The position numbers and the translations under genes were made by a program. Under the pieces are notes generated by a model. The model was not told where the DNA came from. It ran no database searches and saw only the letters and a program-made list of their open reading frames with translations. A stretch of DNA of 64,000 bases from the NCBI GenBank assembly GCA_963854835.1, contig OY978525.1, positions 48,673,929-48,737,928 on the forward strand, written 5' to 3'. Positions within the stretch are counted from its first letter, which is position 1. Every line of letters begins with the position of its first letter. This stretch comes from Megamerina dolium (lineage: Eukaryota; Arthropoda; Insecta; Diptera; Megamerinidae). Positions 43,707 to 55,790 of this stretch are shown piece by piece.

Positions 43707-46141
43707 AACCTTCAGCATTCCAATTGCGCCACAGGCAACCTAAAGGTTATCCTCAGTGAAGAAGACATTGACATCGGTCTCATCCAAAAGCCCTGGATTA
43801 GAGACAACAAAGTCATGGGACTCAACATCAGTTCTTCTAACCTTTACTACAGTAAAGGGACAGGTAAACTCTGGTCATGCATTCTTATCAAGAACGGTAT
43901 AAATGCTTTCCTTTGTTCTAATTACAGTAATTCAGATATAACAGTGGTTAAGGTGGAAGAAGCTGGGCACCAATGCTTATTTATTGTGTCAGCCTACTTG
44001 GCCCATGATAATGAGGCACCACTAGATAACCTAAGGAAGTTCATCCAACAGGAACAGCAGGACATCAGCATCAGCTGGTGTAATGCGAACGCAAGACATA
44101 CCCTATGGAACAGCGCTACAACAAACGAAAGAGGTGAGTCAATTTTTAACTTTCTATTAAATACAAAACTAAGTATATGTAATAACGGAAGTAGACCTAC
44201 CTTTATATTTCCAAGTTCATATAGATTTCATTACGCTGCTGTCAGAGAGCAATAGCGTATCCATCGGGGATTGGAGGGTGTCGGATAGACTATCAATGTC
44301 TGATCACTGTCTGATATTATTCAGTCTCCGAGGAAGGTCATCTACTCCTTCTACCTTTAGAAATCCGAGAAGAACGCATTTAGGAACTTTCGTCAAAATA
44401 GCAGAACGTAGACGGGTAAAGTCTGTAGAAAAATTAAAACTACGGCCAAGTTAAAAAGTAAAGTCAATACAGTAGAGAAGGCACTTAATGTAGCTTTAAA
44501 GAAATTTACGCCCATCAGTGTGACAAAAAACAAATCTCCGCTATGGTGAAATGGAGAGTTGAAAACACTCAGGGATAGGGTCAGGGTGGTCTTTAATAAT
44601 TGCTATCTGACTGGTACACGCCAGCCGTACAATGAGATACGGAAAAATACAAGAAAGCAATAAGGATAGCAAAGGCAGAATCTTAGCAATCCTACTGCAC
44701 ATCACAGATTAAGCAGATTGATGACCAAAGAACACGCCAGTCCGACTTTTATTAAAAAGAAAGATGAGGAGTTGGCAACTACTGTAAGGGAATCACTAGA
44801 AATACTAGTAAGATGCCACCTTTCAAGGTGCGCACCACAACAGAGACCGGAGACCGGGACACAACCCTCGGTCTCTGGTGATGTGGTTGACCACATAGTG
44901 GATTAAGACAAGGTAACCTTCTCGATAAACAGCTTCGAACATTTTAAATCAGTTTGCGCATGTGGTATTTTACCAATCATGCTTCAGAAGTCGCTGAAGA
45001 TTATTGAAAGCAGGCTTATAAAATATTTAAAGACTGCTTACTGCTGCTGGAGAAGGGCCAAGGTGATATTTATACCCAAGGTGGGTAAGAAGAAACACGA
45101 AGCAGCAAAAGATTTCAGACCAATCAGTTCAACGTCTTTCCTACTGAAGACAATGGAAAGTCTACTTGAAATCCACAGCAGGTCCATAGTAGGGGGACAT
45201 GAAGGGTAAATCTACGGAGACGGCTCGTCATGTTTTAATTGGTCAAATCGAAAAATCTCTGCATCAGAAACAATTCACCATGGGTAAGGCACCATAAACA
45301 TAAAAGGCGCCTTCAATAATATATCTGTAGACACCATTTTAGAATCGCTGATCAGTATCGGGGTCAATGGCTGGGTGAGTAACTGGATTCGATACATGTT
45401 GCAAAGTAGAATCATACAAGCGTCAAACAGAGGCGCCACAGTCACCCAATTTGCGAGCAGAAGAACTCCGCAGGGAGGAGTACTATCTCTTATCTTATGG
45501 GTGATGGCGTTAAATAATATTCTTTTAGAACTAAACATGGTGGGGTCAAGGTGGTCGCGTATGCAGACGACGTCGTGATTATGACAACCAACCCGTTGAT
45601 ATCAACTATAAGCGAAATCTTAGATAGGGCTTTGGGAAACTAATCACGTGGGCTACAAGAAGTGGACTGAAAGTTAACGCAATCAAAACACAGTTGATGG
45701 TATTCACAACCAAAAATAAAATACCTCAGTTTAAACTCACTTCACTCAACGGAGTCGAAATCCCGCTATATGACAGAACAACGTATCTAGGAGTGGTGCA
45801 AGATCCGAAAACCAACTAGAAAGATAATGTGGAAAAACGAGTGGAGAAGGCCTATAGCTTACTACACTTGTAAAAGAATCATCAGCAGAAACTGGGGTTT
45901 AAAACCCAAAATTGTACTATGGATGTATACTGACATAGTAAGACCGATCGTATGGTGGCCAGCATTAAGCAAACAGTATAATATCAGACGTTTTAATAGC
46001 ATCCAGCGCGTAGCGTGTGCAGGAATAGCAGGAGTAATGATATCATACCCAGCTGAAGCACTGAACGTCATCCTGAACATATTTCCAATCGACATCCAAA
46101 TACGACTAACTGCAGCGAACGTGGAAACCAGAATTAGATAA
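43698..46141 (+). pseudogene. LOA ORF2 (endonuclease and RT), broken
   Basis: The first 185 residues form an endonuclease start: INLQHSNCATGNLK, DIGLIQKPWIRDNK and NANARHTLWNSATTNERGES, where the catalytic GGD/GxD position reads CNAN. It stops at 44255. RT pieces follow: RAKVIFIPKVGKKKHEAAKD (45055), DFRPISSTSFLLKTMESLL, RTPQGGVLSLILWV (45466) and an AYADDVVIM stretch in another frame near 45550. The thumb region lies at 45827-46141. The element cannot be active. Confidence 0.75.
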
Positions 46142-46558
46142 GGTGGCCTGTGGAACGCGAAGAATATTGGGCATAAAAAATCATAGAAGGCCAAGGACAA
46201 ACTGGCAAATCATCAGATTACATCATCCCAGAATTGGACTTTCACAGAAAGTATGATGTAAAATTTCCCACGTGGAAGGACTGGAGATTTGATCGCTTCA
46301 TACATGCTCATATTGTATTATGCATATCGCAAGTTCCAATTCTTGGATGACGACAATCATTGCGATCTGACATTTGCTGATTTTCATCCATGCCCTGTAA
46401 CATTCGGCAACTGTTTGCAATTATATTGACGACATGTTATCCAACACCATCATAGGCTTTGTGGCAAAAAATACATGAACTGGATGACTGAAGAAATATA
46501 GCACCGAGTTCGAGACACAAAGTAAAGTTGTAAACAGATTCTCTGCGGCTGCAACATT

Positions 46559-46930
46559 AGGTCCGTTCGCATACATTACTAGTAAAATTTCTCTATCAAC
46601 ACGACTCAAGAGCGTAAGAAAAATCTTTTCTAAAAATGAGAACAAAGTGAAAAAGTATGCGAACGGAAAAATTGTAAGATTTACTAGTAATTTCCAAAGT
46701 CCTTCAGTTCTGACACTTGCCAGTAAGAACAGCTGCTTTTTCTATGTTACGAATTCTTACTAGTAGAAATATTACCAGTAACAATTTGCAAGAATTATCA
46801 CAGAGAGGAAATAATTTGCTCTCTCAATTTCCCCTTTTTTACAGGTTTTTGGCGTACGCGAACGCATTTCAAGTAAGAAATAATAAAATTTTTAGTAATT
46901 TGTAAAAACTATTATGTAAGCGAACGGACC
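46559..46930. mobile_element. MITE with GGTCCGTTCGC inverted ends
   Basis: GGTCCGTTCGCATACAT at 46559 is mirrored by ATGTAAGCGAACGGACC ending at 46930. About 370 AT-rich bases without coding potential lie between. TTGCAACA-like sequence flanks both ends, so the inverted repeat may extend outward. The superfamily is not clear. Confidence 0.75.
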
Positions 46931-47219
46931 TGTTGCAACACGACGCCAAGACGGCGTCTGCAACAAAAGTTGAATTGAAAATAAAACACAATAATTTTTA
47001 TTAAACGTTTCACAAATAAAATATTTTTAGTACTTAATAAATACAGTCACTTGAACCTGGATTACTTATGTTAAGAACAGAATAAACAGCTTAGTGAAAG
47101 GCACTATGGTTGTAGTTCAATTGACATCGACCTGCAGTCGATTTCTCTATTTATTGGAAATTATTATTAAATTAAATTATAATTAAATATATAAAACAAA
47201 TTTCGTGTGTAACAGCGTA

Positions 47220-48290
47220 CACGTGATAGAAGTAAAACCTCTTAAAAAGGAATGTTGGTTTTTAGGTGCTCAAGAGTTAAAGGTTTATCTGCATAAACAC
47301 GGTCTTTCGCGTATCCCCACAAAAAAAAGTCAAGCAGTGTCAAATCGCATGATCTTGGTGGCCACTTGATATCGCCACGACGAGAAATTACGCGGCCAGA
47401 AAATTTCTCTTGCAATTAAGCCATATTCGCTCGAGTTGTGTGGCATGTGGCACCGTCTTGTTTAAACCACATATTCTCTAAGTCATATTCTTCAATAGCA
47501 GGCAAAAAAAAGTCGGTTATCATATGACCATAACGCTCCGAATTGACGGTGACAGTCGTTCCATCGTCGTTTTCGAAGAAGTAAGGTCCAATCACACCTC
47601 CGGACCAAAGAGCGCACCAAGCAGTGACTTTTTGTGGATGTAGTGGCCTCTCTTCAATTACTTGAGGATTCTCAGAACCCCAAATACGACAATTTTGTTT
47701 GTTAACATACCCACCGAGTGAGAAATGTGCTTCGCCGCTGAAGAAAATTTTGTTCGAAAAATCGCCGTCCACCGCCTGTTGTTCAAGCACCCATTCGACG
47801 TATCTACGACGTTGTGAATGGTCAGCTGGCTTCAGTTGTTGTGTGAGCTGGATTTTATATGGATGTAGGTGTAGATCCAAATGCAAAATACGCCATAATG
47901 TGCCGTAAGACAGTCCTAATTCCTGAGAACGACGAGGAATCGACACATTCGGGTCTTCGGCAACACTTTCTTTTACAGCAGCGATATTTTCCGTGGTACG
48001 AACGAAACGATGATGCACAGGCCTTACAATATCTGTAACCGATCCAGTCTCTTCATATTTCTTCACAATTTTGTCAATTGCTTGCGTAGTTGGACGATTA
48101 TGTAAACCATAATCTCCTCTTAAAGCACGATATGTGGCTGTGGCAGAATCACCATTTTTGTAGTAGGTTTTTACAATTTTAATGCGTTGTGCGATAGTTA
48201 AGCGATCCATTTTCGCAAATGTCAGACTTTGAACTGAAAAAGAAAGAAATTGTTTTAACAACTCAGTTTGACAGATGTCGAATTCTAGCC
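47220..48290 (-). mobile_element. rosa-like (DD41D) mariner element
   Basis: The transposase starts at 48210 (MDRLTIAQRIKIVKTYYKNG), with two HTH-like parts, WRILHLDLHLHPYKIQLTQQ and WFKQDGATCHTTRANMA. Similarity continues beyond a stop at 47416-47418 with EKFSGRVISRRGDIKWPPRS and LLDFFLWGYAKDRVYADKP to about 47250. From the second aspartate (QDGA) to the one in LLDFF are 41 residues, matching the DD41D signature of rosa, first known from a Ceratitis fruit fly. Terminal repeats could not be placed. Confidence 0.75.
47416..48210 (-). pseudogene. rosa-like transposase, two inactivating changes
   Basis: The open part encodes about 264 residues. The first catalytic position reads FSGEAHF where relatives have FSDEAHF, so the metal-binding aspartate is glycine. 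The frame ends in a TAA directly after RANMA, where a leucine codon is expected (one base change); homologous sequence follows in the same frame. The open part contains all of the N-terminal DNA-binding region and the first two thirds of the catalytic domain. Confidence 0.8.
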
Positions 48291-50165
48291 CTATACTTTT
48301 GAAACCGCGAAATGGATAACCCTTTATGATTCATTTTTTACATGAAATGAGTGATATATGTATTTTAAATGCTGTTATAACGTTTGTTTTTTTATAAATG
48401 TGAAACATTAAACTTTTTGATGAATAACAAAAAGTGACTTCATAAATATCATTATCCTTTACTTCATTAAAATCTATCACTATTTTAGAATTTTCCACAA
48501 TTTCATATACCTCTACACATTTTTTTACAGTCCAAACACTGTTCGCAATGTCAAACATACAAAGGTGTCGCCGAGAAACATTTTTGGGCGTGTAAACGCG
48601 AACGGAACATCAAAAATTAATTGAAAATGTTTGTATAAATGTTTTTGTGCTTTTACCAACAATAATAAAAAAGAAGATTGCGATCATCAGAGAATATTTT
48701 TCTAGATGTGGCGTCACAATACTTCAGCTGCAAGAGAAGATGAGAATATGACAAACAAATTGACAAGTAAGGCAATAACAAAATTTTTCTCATGTCATTT
48801 ACAGTATATGCCAAAGCATGTTTAGGTAGTGTCAAAATTACTATGTGTCAAAATTATTAAATGGTTGTGTACGTTTTTAAAAAATTTTTTAAAGAAAAAC
48901 AATGGGCTTTAACCAAATTTTTGATTATTTTAATCAAAAGCAATACTCGAAAAGAAAAAATAAACAAATGCATGTGAGACGTTTGTTTATGTGAGACGTT
49001 TGACCTTTATATACAATTGTAACAAAATATTTTCGAATTTGATGTTGTCTTTTGATTTTCTTTTATACACTTATTTCAAAATGAAACCATCAAAATTCCT
49101 CTCTCGGATTGTCTTACTTTGTTAGTTATACTATAATATATAATATAACTATTAATTATATAAACAATGCGGAATAATGAATAAATGATTCAACTCATGG
49201 AAATAATGTGACGACACATTCTGTCAAATTGACTGAGAACCGATTAGAGGTAAAATATGATCGCTACCTAAATATTTCGTCATCCGTGTGATTTCGTACA
49301 ATATGAGCATTAATCGTTATTATCAGTGTTGCCAGTTTAGCATACCACATACAATACAAGATATTGTAAAAATTCAGTGTAACGCTGTGTTACAAAGCGA
49401 AGAGACTTTTTTATGAGAATGATCATTTAGCAGAATCACATTTGGTCCAACATATTTGCCGCCATTATCATTCTCTTATGTTAAATAGTCAGCTGTGTTG
49501 TGAGGAATATTTGTTTCTATTACAGGATATACAAGTAAAAAGTTCGAGCATATTGGCTTACTGACAAAAGATTTGATATTGCAAATCGCAACCAAAACTT
49601 TGACCTTATTGCGCTTTCGACACGGCTACAGTACCTTTTAATACTGAAATGCAACCCAGCTCATAAGGATATATATTTAAATAGTAGTTGATTGTGATGA
49701 AATAATTACATGTTAGATATAGTCCACTATGGAAAAATATAATTTTGAATTTTTCGGCAATAGGCTGTTTTTGTAAAAAGTTGAGATAGTTTGCCGCTGT
49801 CCTCTTCTAAATGCACACGCTACTTGGTTGTTAAAACGAAAGCGAGTGATTTAATGATTGTAATTACATATATTAATTAGTAGTTTTATGAAAGTATTTT
49901 CTCATATAATTGTACCTAATGTATGCTTCGATTGTTGAACTAAAATGCATACATGTTAGAAATAAAATATAAACTGTTTATGAAATGTTGAAGAGGCTGT
50001 CCTTTACCCTTTTTTTTTAACAATTTAGCTTATTTGGGGTTTTATTTGGCCGATGTAGCTTTTTTATTTTTGAAATGCTGGCAACACTGTATTGAATGTG
50101 TCTCCCATGTAGATGCGAGCACGTAATAATACGAAAACAATAACATTTTCAGTATGGGTTTGATG
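48290..50165. other. AT-rich sequence without recognised genes
   Basis: Only short random open frames occur. GTGTCAAAATTA appears twice at 48829-48860, and several ATAT and AAAT runs are present. No exon, RNA gene or transposon was recognised. Confidence 0.5.
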
Positions 50166-50167
50166 AT

Positions 50168-51699
50168 GCAACTAGCCACGAACATAAAACCGTAGGGAAT
50201 GTCGTGTTAACGAAAACTCACCACCGTATGACGGTGACGTAGCCGTTGCCAATAGCGGAAGAATCAACAGCAATTTGATTTTTTACGTAAAACCGTGTCA
50301 GCTGATCGCTTTCTATGAGTACAATGTTGCCAGATTAGACATATAAAAAAATAAGAAATAGACTAAGAAAGTTTAGTTTTTTTTAATTAATCAAAACTAT
50401 CATCGTGTTTAGTAATTTATTAAAATATACTTCACGTATATTAATTTTCTTTTTTAGTTTTTAACATCTATATTATGAAATTTGATCGTGAAAATGGTAA
50501 GTGTGATTAAAAGCTTGCACGCACAGTGATACATGGCAACATTTTTATGTATGTATACAAGAAAGAACAGTCGATTTCTCCGTCGCCGCTACGGGCATAA
50601 CTTTTGACAAATTTTTATTCTTATGCTGCAACGCCCGTACGTAAGAGTAAAAATTTGTCAAAAGTTATTCCCGTAGCAGCGACGGAGAAATCGACTGTTC
50701 TTTCTTGTATACATACATAACAATGTTGCCATGTATCACTGTGCGTGCATGCTTTTAATCACACTTACCATTTTCATGATCAAATTTCATAATATAGATG
50801 TTATAGCCTAGACAGACGGCAGCCTAATTCCGGATTACTGGCGCACTTAATCCGAATAAAAAAATAACCTGACAGACGGCAGTATTGCGGATTAACTAAA
50901 CGGCTGATTGATGTTTTATTAGGTCTGTCCACTTACATTACTATCACTATCAATTTCTGTCATCTATCACTCTCGATATGAGAAAATCTACAAGAAGTAC
51001 GTGAACTGAAAAGTATCAGAATCTTGTAAATTGACATTCACCGTTCATAATTGACAGCTGGATTTATTTGTTCGCCAATACTTTTCATGTTGAAAACTGT
51101 AAACAATTGTTGAAATTTTTTTATAAGCGAACACACCTAATATTTTGTAAAATGGATGGAGAAAAATTCACAATAGGCAATTTTCAGCAGTGTTGCCATC
51201 GCAAATTGCCCTAATCCTCTTTTATTTTGAGAATTAATTCATAGAGTTTATGCGGATTAGCTGCAGTTAATGCCCGAGTTAATTCGAATTAACTAGGTAA
51301 TCCGGAATTAGGCTGTCGTCTGTCTAGGCTATTAGAAACTAAAAAAAAAATTAATATACGTGAATTATATTTTAATAAATAACTAAACACGATGATAGTT
51401 TTGATTAATTAAAAAAGAAAATTAAACATTTTTAGTTAATTTTTTATTCATTTATAAAAGTCCAAGCTGGTAACCCTGTAAACATATAGAACGATCAGCT
51501 GACACGTTTTTACGTAAAAAATCAAATTGCTGTTGATTCTCTCCGCTACGCGCAGCGTCCACGTCACCGTCATACGGTGGTGAGTTTTCGTTAACACGAC
51601 ATTCCCATAAGATAGGTCGCGTCAGCTGACACGTTCTACGTTTTTACGTCGGTGGCTAGTTGCAGCATTACGTCGGGCTGTACGTTCGTGGCTAGTTGC
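50168..51699. mobile_element. Fold-back (palindromic) element
   Basis: GCAACTAGCCACGAAC at 50168 is inverted at 51684-51699. Inside, 50190-50625 is complementary to 50640-50800 plus 51335-51605, centred near 50632, once the nested MITE at 50804-51331 is removed. The arms are thus more than 400 bp and almost perfect near the centre. No protein is encoded. Such structures are typical of non-autonomous fold-back elements; a transcript across it would form a long hairpin. Confidence 0.88.
50804..51331. mobile_element. MITE nested in the fold-back element (TTA duplication)
   Basis: The ends TAGCCTAGACAGACG and CGTCTGTCTAGGCTA form inverted repeats of about 34 bp. TTA flanks both sides (50801-50803 and 51332-51334). 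A 3-bp TTA target duplication suits PIF/Harbinger elements. A subterminal copy of GACAGACGGCAG lies at 50871, 60 bases inside the left end. The element is 528 bp and non-coding. Confidence 0.85.
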
Positions 51700-51820
51700 A
51701 CCATGACTGTGACGCATGTGTGATTGTTGTTTGTATATTGGGATATACACTCTATCGTTGTGCATTCGAATTGTATTGTATTTGCCTAATAACTCTCGAA
51801 TTAATCGTCATTATCCGTTA

Positions 51821-51859
51821 CTCTCTCTCTCTCTCTCAACACACACACACACACACACT
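51821..51859. repeat. (CT)n(CA)n microsatellite
   Basis: An uninterrupted CT run (51821-51837) passes into a CA run (to 51859), just left of the Tc1 element. Confidence 0.95.
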
Positions 51860-51913
51860 ATCTATTGCCATTAGTCATTTAATATGATCTATTGCTTTGT
51901 ATCGTTGTGCATA

Positions 51914-53564
51914 CAGTGGCTCACAGCTTATTTCGTACAGTGTATATATTTTTATGTACATGGCTGTAACATCGAAACTAAAAAACTTATCGATAAGTTT
52001 TGAATGTAGATGTCTGTGTATGTGTTTAGTAAACCTAATAAGAAAACGGGGAACCCCAAAAATTTTTCTTTTTGTTATGCAAGAGAGAAAAACTATTGAT
52101 CAGCTGATTTTCAGCTCACATCTTATTTCGTACACAAACTTCAATGTAAGTAAGTTTCATTCTGCCGCGCAGTTACAAAGTTTTTTTGAATTGTATGAGT
52201 TTTTGGACCTTTTTAACTATTATAACAATTTTTATTATTATTATTTTAAATAGTTAAAGTGCTGTAAATTAAACATTTAGCTTTATGGGTCATCGTACAA
52301 CGATGGAACAGCGTAAACTGGTAATTAACCATTTTAGGAAAGGTCAGAGTGTGCGAAAAATTGCTGAAATGACAAATTTAAGTGCCTCAACTGTCCAATA
52401 CATCATTCAACGCTTCGTTCGCGAAAATCGGTTGGAGAACAAGGGCAGAGAAGCACCTAATAAGATTTTCAACGCATCAGACGAGCGTTATATTGTACGA
52501 AAAATTAAGAAAAATCCAAAGTTATCCGCTCCGAAGTTGGCTGCAGAGGTTCAGCGTGAAATAGGAAAATCATCCAGTGCTGAAACTGTCCGACGTGTGC
52601 TGCGCAATCATGACTTGAACGGTCGAGTAGCCCGAAAGAAACCATTCATTTCGAAAATGAATATACAACGCCGACTTGACTTCGCCAAAGAGCATATTAT
52701 TAATACTCCTGCGTTCTGGAATACCGTTATTTTCGCGGATGAGTCTAAGTTTAATATTTTTGGCTCGGACGGAATGTCATATGTTTGGCGTAAAGCTAAT
52801 ACCGAGCTAAACAAGGAGAACCTTAAGCCCACAGTGAAGCATGGTGGCGGTAGCGTGATGGTTTGGGCCTGTATGTCAGCAGCCGGAGTAGGTGAATTGG
52901 TTTTTATTGAGGGAACAATGGACAAAATGAAGTACCTCGAGATTCTGAAAAACAATTTACTTCAAAGTGCAGACAAACTGGGTTTGCGGGAAGAATTTCG
53001 GTATTACCAAGATAATGACCCAAAACATAAATCTGGGATTGTGCAATCTTGGCTTATTTGAACTGCTCACACTTGATGTCTCCACCACCACAGTCACCTG
53101 ACATGAATGTGATTGAAAATCTTTAGTCTATTTTGGACAATAAAATAAGAACACACAAGATTTCTAATAAGCAAGACCTAAAGAAGGTACTGATGGAGGA
53201 ATGGAAAAAAATCACACCAGACATCACTCAAAAATTGGTGGATTCAATGCCAAGTAGACTCCAGGCTGTCATTAACGCTAAGGGATGTCATACTAAATAT
53301 TAAAATCAACTTACTTTGTTTTTAGTTTGAACTTAAAGAGACTGTACGAAATAAGCTGTGACATGAATTTTCCTATTTTTTTCTTATTTTATTTTTTTAT
53401 AGTGTCAAACACTAAAATTTTGAAAAAGTAAATTTTGGAAAATAAAAAACAAACCTTCCTTTCAAAAATGGCATTTATATTTTGTTCAAATTTTTGCTAT
53501 ATTAGGAATTACGACTGCAGCAATTTTTAAACTGTCACTGTACGAAATAAGCTGGGAGCCACTG
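51914..53564 (+). mobile_element. Tc1-like transposon with IR/DR ends
   Basis: The outer ends CAGTGGCTCACAGCTTATTT (51914) and its inverted match ending at 53564 are flanked by TA on both sides (51912-51913, 53565-53566). A second copy of the CAGCTTATTTCGTACA-type motif occurs inside each end, at about 52110-52135 and 53338-53366. So each terminal region carries two transposase-binding-like direct repeats about 200 bases apart, the IR/DR structure known from some Tc1 elements. The element is 1651 bp. Confidence 0.93.
52285..53303 (+). pseudogene. Tc1 transposase with a frameshift and a stop
   Basis: The first 258 residues are open: a paired-type HTH (RTTMEQRKLVINHFRKGQSV, STVQYIIQRFV), a second HTH (KNPKLSAPKLAAEVQRE), then the catalytic domain with FADESKFN (first D) and YQDNDPKHKS (second D). 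The frame ends at 53061. Homology goes on in another frame with PPPQSPDMNVIENL, which carries the catalytic E (DD34E pattern), and next a TAG where tryptophan is usual. It ends at CHTKY near 53303. Two simple lesions separate this copy from a complete reading frame. Confidence 0.88.
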
Positions 53565-53566
53565 TA

Positions 53567-54254
53567 TGTTGATTTCTTTTTCATTCTCCCTTTCCCTAAG
53601 CTATATATTCCCTCCTACTCATGTACTGAAAATAGCTTTAAAAATTTCACACTCCATTTGCCACACCGCCGCCTAAGAAGTTTTACTTCTAAAATTACAG
53701 TTAAAATATGCTCTAATGAAACATTTTACATAATTTCCCTTGACAACATATTTGAGCAATGCATATTGTCCACTAAACGTAATAAGAGCGACGCTGTTGT
53801 TTTAGTTCATCAGCGGCCATTTATTGTTTACGCTGCATTTTATGTTTATGAAATGTATGTGGCGTTTACTACCGGTATACAGATACATACATACCCGTAC
53901 ATACATATATGATATGTTTTTAAGTGCTTAGTGCTCAAACATTCTGCTCCGCGTTGAACAATTTGTTCAACTAGGCTTAATCTAAATTAAATTCTCAGCT
54001 ATTTGTTGTCGTGGGCGTGGTTGAGGAGTCATCCTTGCTGAACTGACTGCTACGATCGCACTTGGTGTGTTGATGCTACGTCTTTTCCAAACTAGATCAA
54101 ACTGACTGCATGGTGATGGTAGTTTGGAGCCGTAATCTCATTCAGCTGAACTAGTTTAGTTTTGGCTAATGCGTCTTGTAACGCGTTGAGGTTTTTCATT
54201 TGCATTGCGTACGTGTTCATGCACTAAGGAATATATCCTTTCTTCTTTTGATAT
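53567..54254. other. Unassigned sequence, possibly more retroelement remnant
   Basis: No plus-strand gene is evident. On the minus strand, 54223-54130 reads MNTYAMQMKNLNALQDALAK and onward with a few stops. It could be more of the LTR element whose envelope remnant lies at 54490-55790, but I cannot identify it. Confidence 0.3.
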
Positions 54255-54472
54255 ATGTGGCATCACTTTTTCTGGGCTTTGTCACAGAGTTCTTTTAGAA
54301 GCTTTTTCATGGCAAGTTGTTACTGTCGGAAGAATTGCCAATTGCTTGCCGACAAGTGGGTACCGTTCGAAAGAAAAATCTTTTCGATATTAAATTTGTT
54401 ATGCATGAGCCGGGGATTGAACCACAACCTACAGATCAGAATGCCAACACACTTACCACTGAGCCACGGCAT
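54255..54472 (-). repeat. tRNA-derived SINE copy
   Basis: The minus strand reads GATGCCGTGGCTCAGTGGTA (box A part), GGTTGTGGTTCAATCCCCGG (box B part) and then the shared SINE body (complement of CAAGTTGTTACTGTCGGAAG). The 3' tail is cut near 54255. It lies directly downstream of the envelope remnant. Confidence 0.8.
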
Positions 54473-54489
54473 CTTGCATCTATCTTTTG

Positions 54490-55790
54490 ATAGTTGCAAG
54501 ATTGATACTGACTGCTGTCCTTTCAAAGAGGTAAATTTTTGCTAGAGGACACACTTCGGTTGGAGATTTAATAAACCGGAGCCTTTCAAAAACCTTGGTT
54601 TTTGTGATACAATGGTGTAAAGGTGACGTTATCTATTCGTCTTAATTTACAATTCTGGCATGTATTGTTGTTAAACGGGCCAATCGCGCACTCACATATT
54701 GCGGACCCATAGTCGTATCAGGGTTGTACGTTAGAGCATATGTACGCGTCTTGCCTTATGTGGTAGCATGTATTCAATTTGTCATAGTCGAATAGTAGAT
54801 ACTGCTTACGGATAGCATTCATGGCCAAAATGGAAGCGTATGTGTCTATTACCACCATTGTTTTGTTCACCCAATTTGGAATTGGAGCCAGTCTCAAGAG
54901 TTCATATTGCTCATGTTTCACAAGGGGTAATGTTATTTTAAATACAATGTGATCTTGCGAGCCCTTTACAGTCATTAATTTATATAACTGTAATAGATCT
55001 TCTTGCGTTACAGGAAGTTTCAACGGTGTTGGTAGATGCAGCCTAATTCTTTCAATTTCTGTCTGTAGCTGATCAGGGGTTAACAGCAATGGATGGAGTT
55101 TGCCATGGTCAGTGTCTGTTAGCACATCCAGTATGACTGTCTGTGTCCTTTGAAGTTCAGTTATCAATAGAGTCAGTGGCATGGACAACGAATTAAACAG
55201 ATGTAATAGCTCTAATTGATGAACTTCATGGTTTATTTGGTTCCAAATTTGAGTGATTTCATTGTTGATTTGGTATGTATGGTATGGTCCTGCTTGATGA
55301 TATTTATTATAGAATCGATGTTGGATGTTTGATTTCTGAGTAGGTGCAACAAGTTAGATTAATTTTCCTTAAGGCTTACTATCGTTTTTGACATCTTCTT
55401 GGAGTACTCAGAATCAAGCACTCCAAATAGTGAATGTGCGATGCCACCAACGAAATTCATTGCCCCTCTTCTGACACGACTGCCTGTAATTAGCTTGTCA
55501 TGCAAACGCAACTCTTTATGTAGTCGTTCGAAGTTGTTAGTTAATTGACTACAGGTGTCTTTTTGTTTCATTTCATGACAGAGTCGATGCAGAGTGCTTA
55601 TTCCGTTGACGCCGCCTCAGCCCAATAAGGTTGCAAATCGTAGTGTATGATATTATATATATTATATTATCTTCCTTACTGTGTTGATTGCTCAATGTAG
55701 GTTGCCTTTGCTCAGTTGTGTCTCTAGGCAATTTTGCTGATCTGTGAATCAGTTTATACTTTGGCAGGTCGAGATCATGTTTCGACATTT
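54490..55790 (-). pseudogene. Errantivirus-type envelope remnant
   Basis: The piece 55571-55359 has a basic cleavage-like site SRVRRGAMNFVGG followed by a hydrophobic, glycine-rich stretch, which resembles the furin site and fusion peptide of envelope (F-like) proteins of insect gypsy-type retroviruses. The piece 55188-54718 reads MSMPLTLLITELQRTQTVIL, later LPVTQEDLLQLYKLM, and ends with several cysteines, as in the envelope ectodomain. Stops and frame changes separate the parts and no membrane anchor is intact. It is an old, inactive copy. 56021-55749 is an open stretch of unknown origin. Confidence 0.6.

Larger units (their letters stand above)
42370..46330 (+). mobile_element. LOA-clade retrotransposon, nearly complete but decayed
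   Basis: A leader (from about 42290) precedes ORF1 (42549-43706, one frameshift) and ORF2 (43698-46141 in pieces). The DUF4780 ORF1 and the ORF2 order are those of the LOA clade. The RNase H and 3' tail are missing beyond about 46330. Sequence differs clearly from the LOA copies at 650-4830, so it is another family. Confidence 0.75.
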
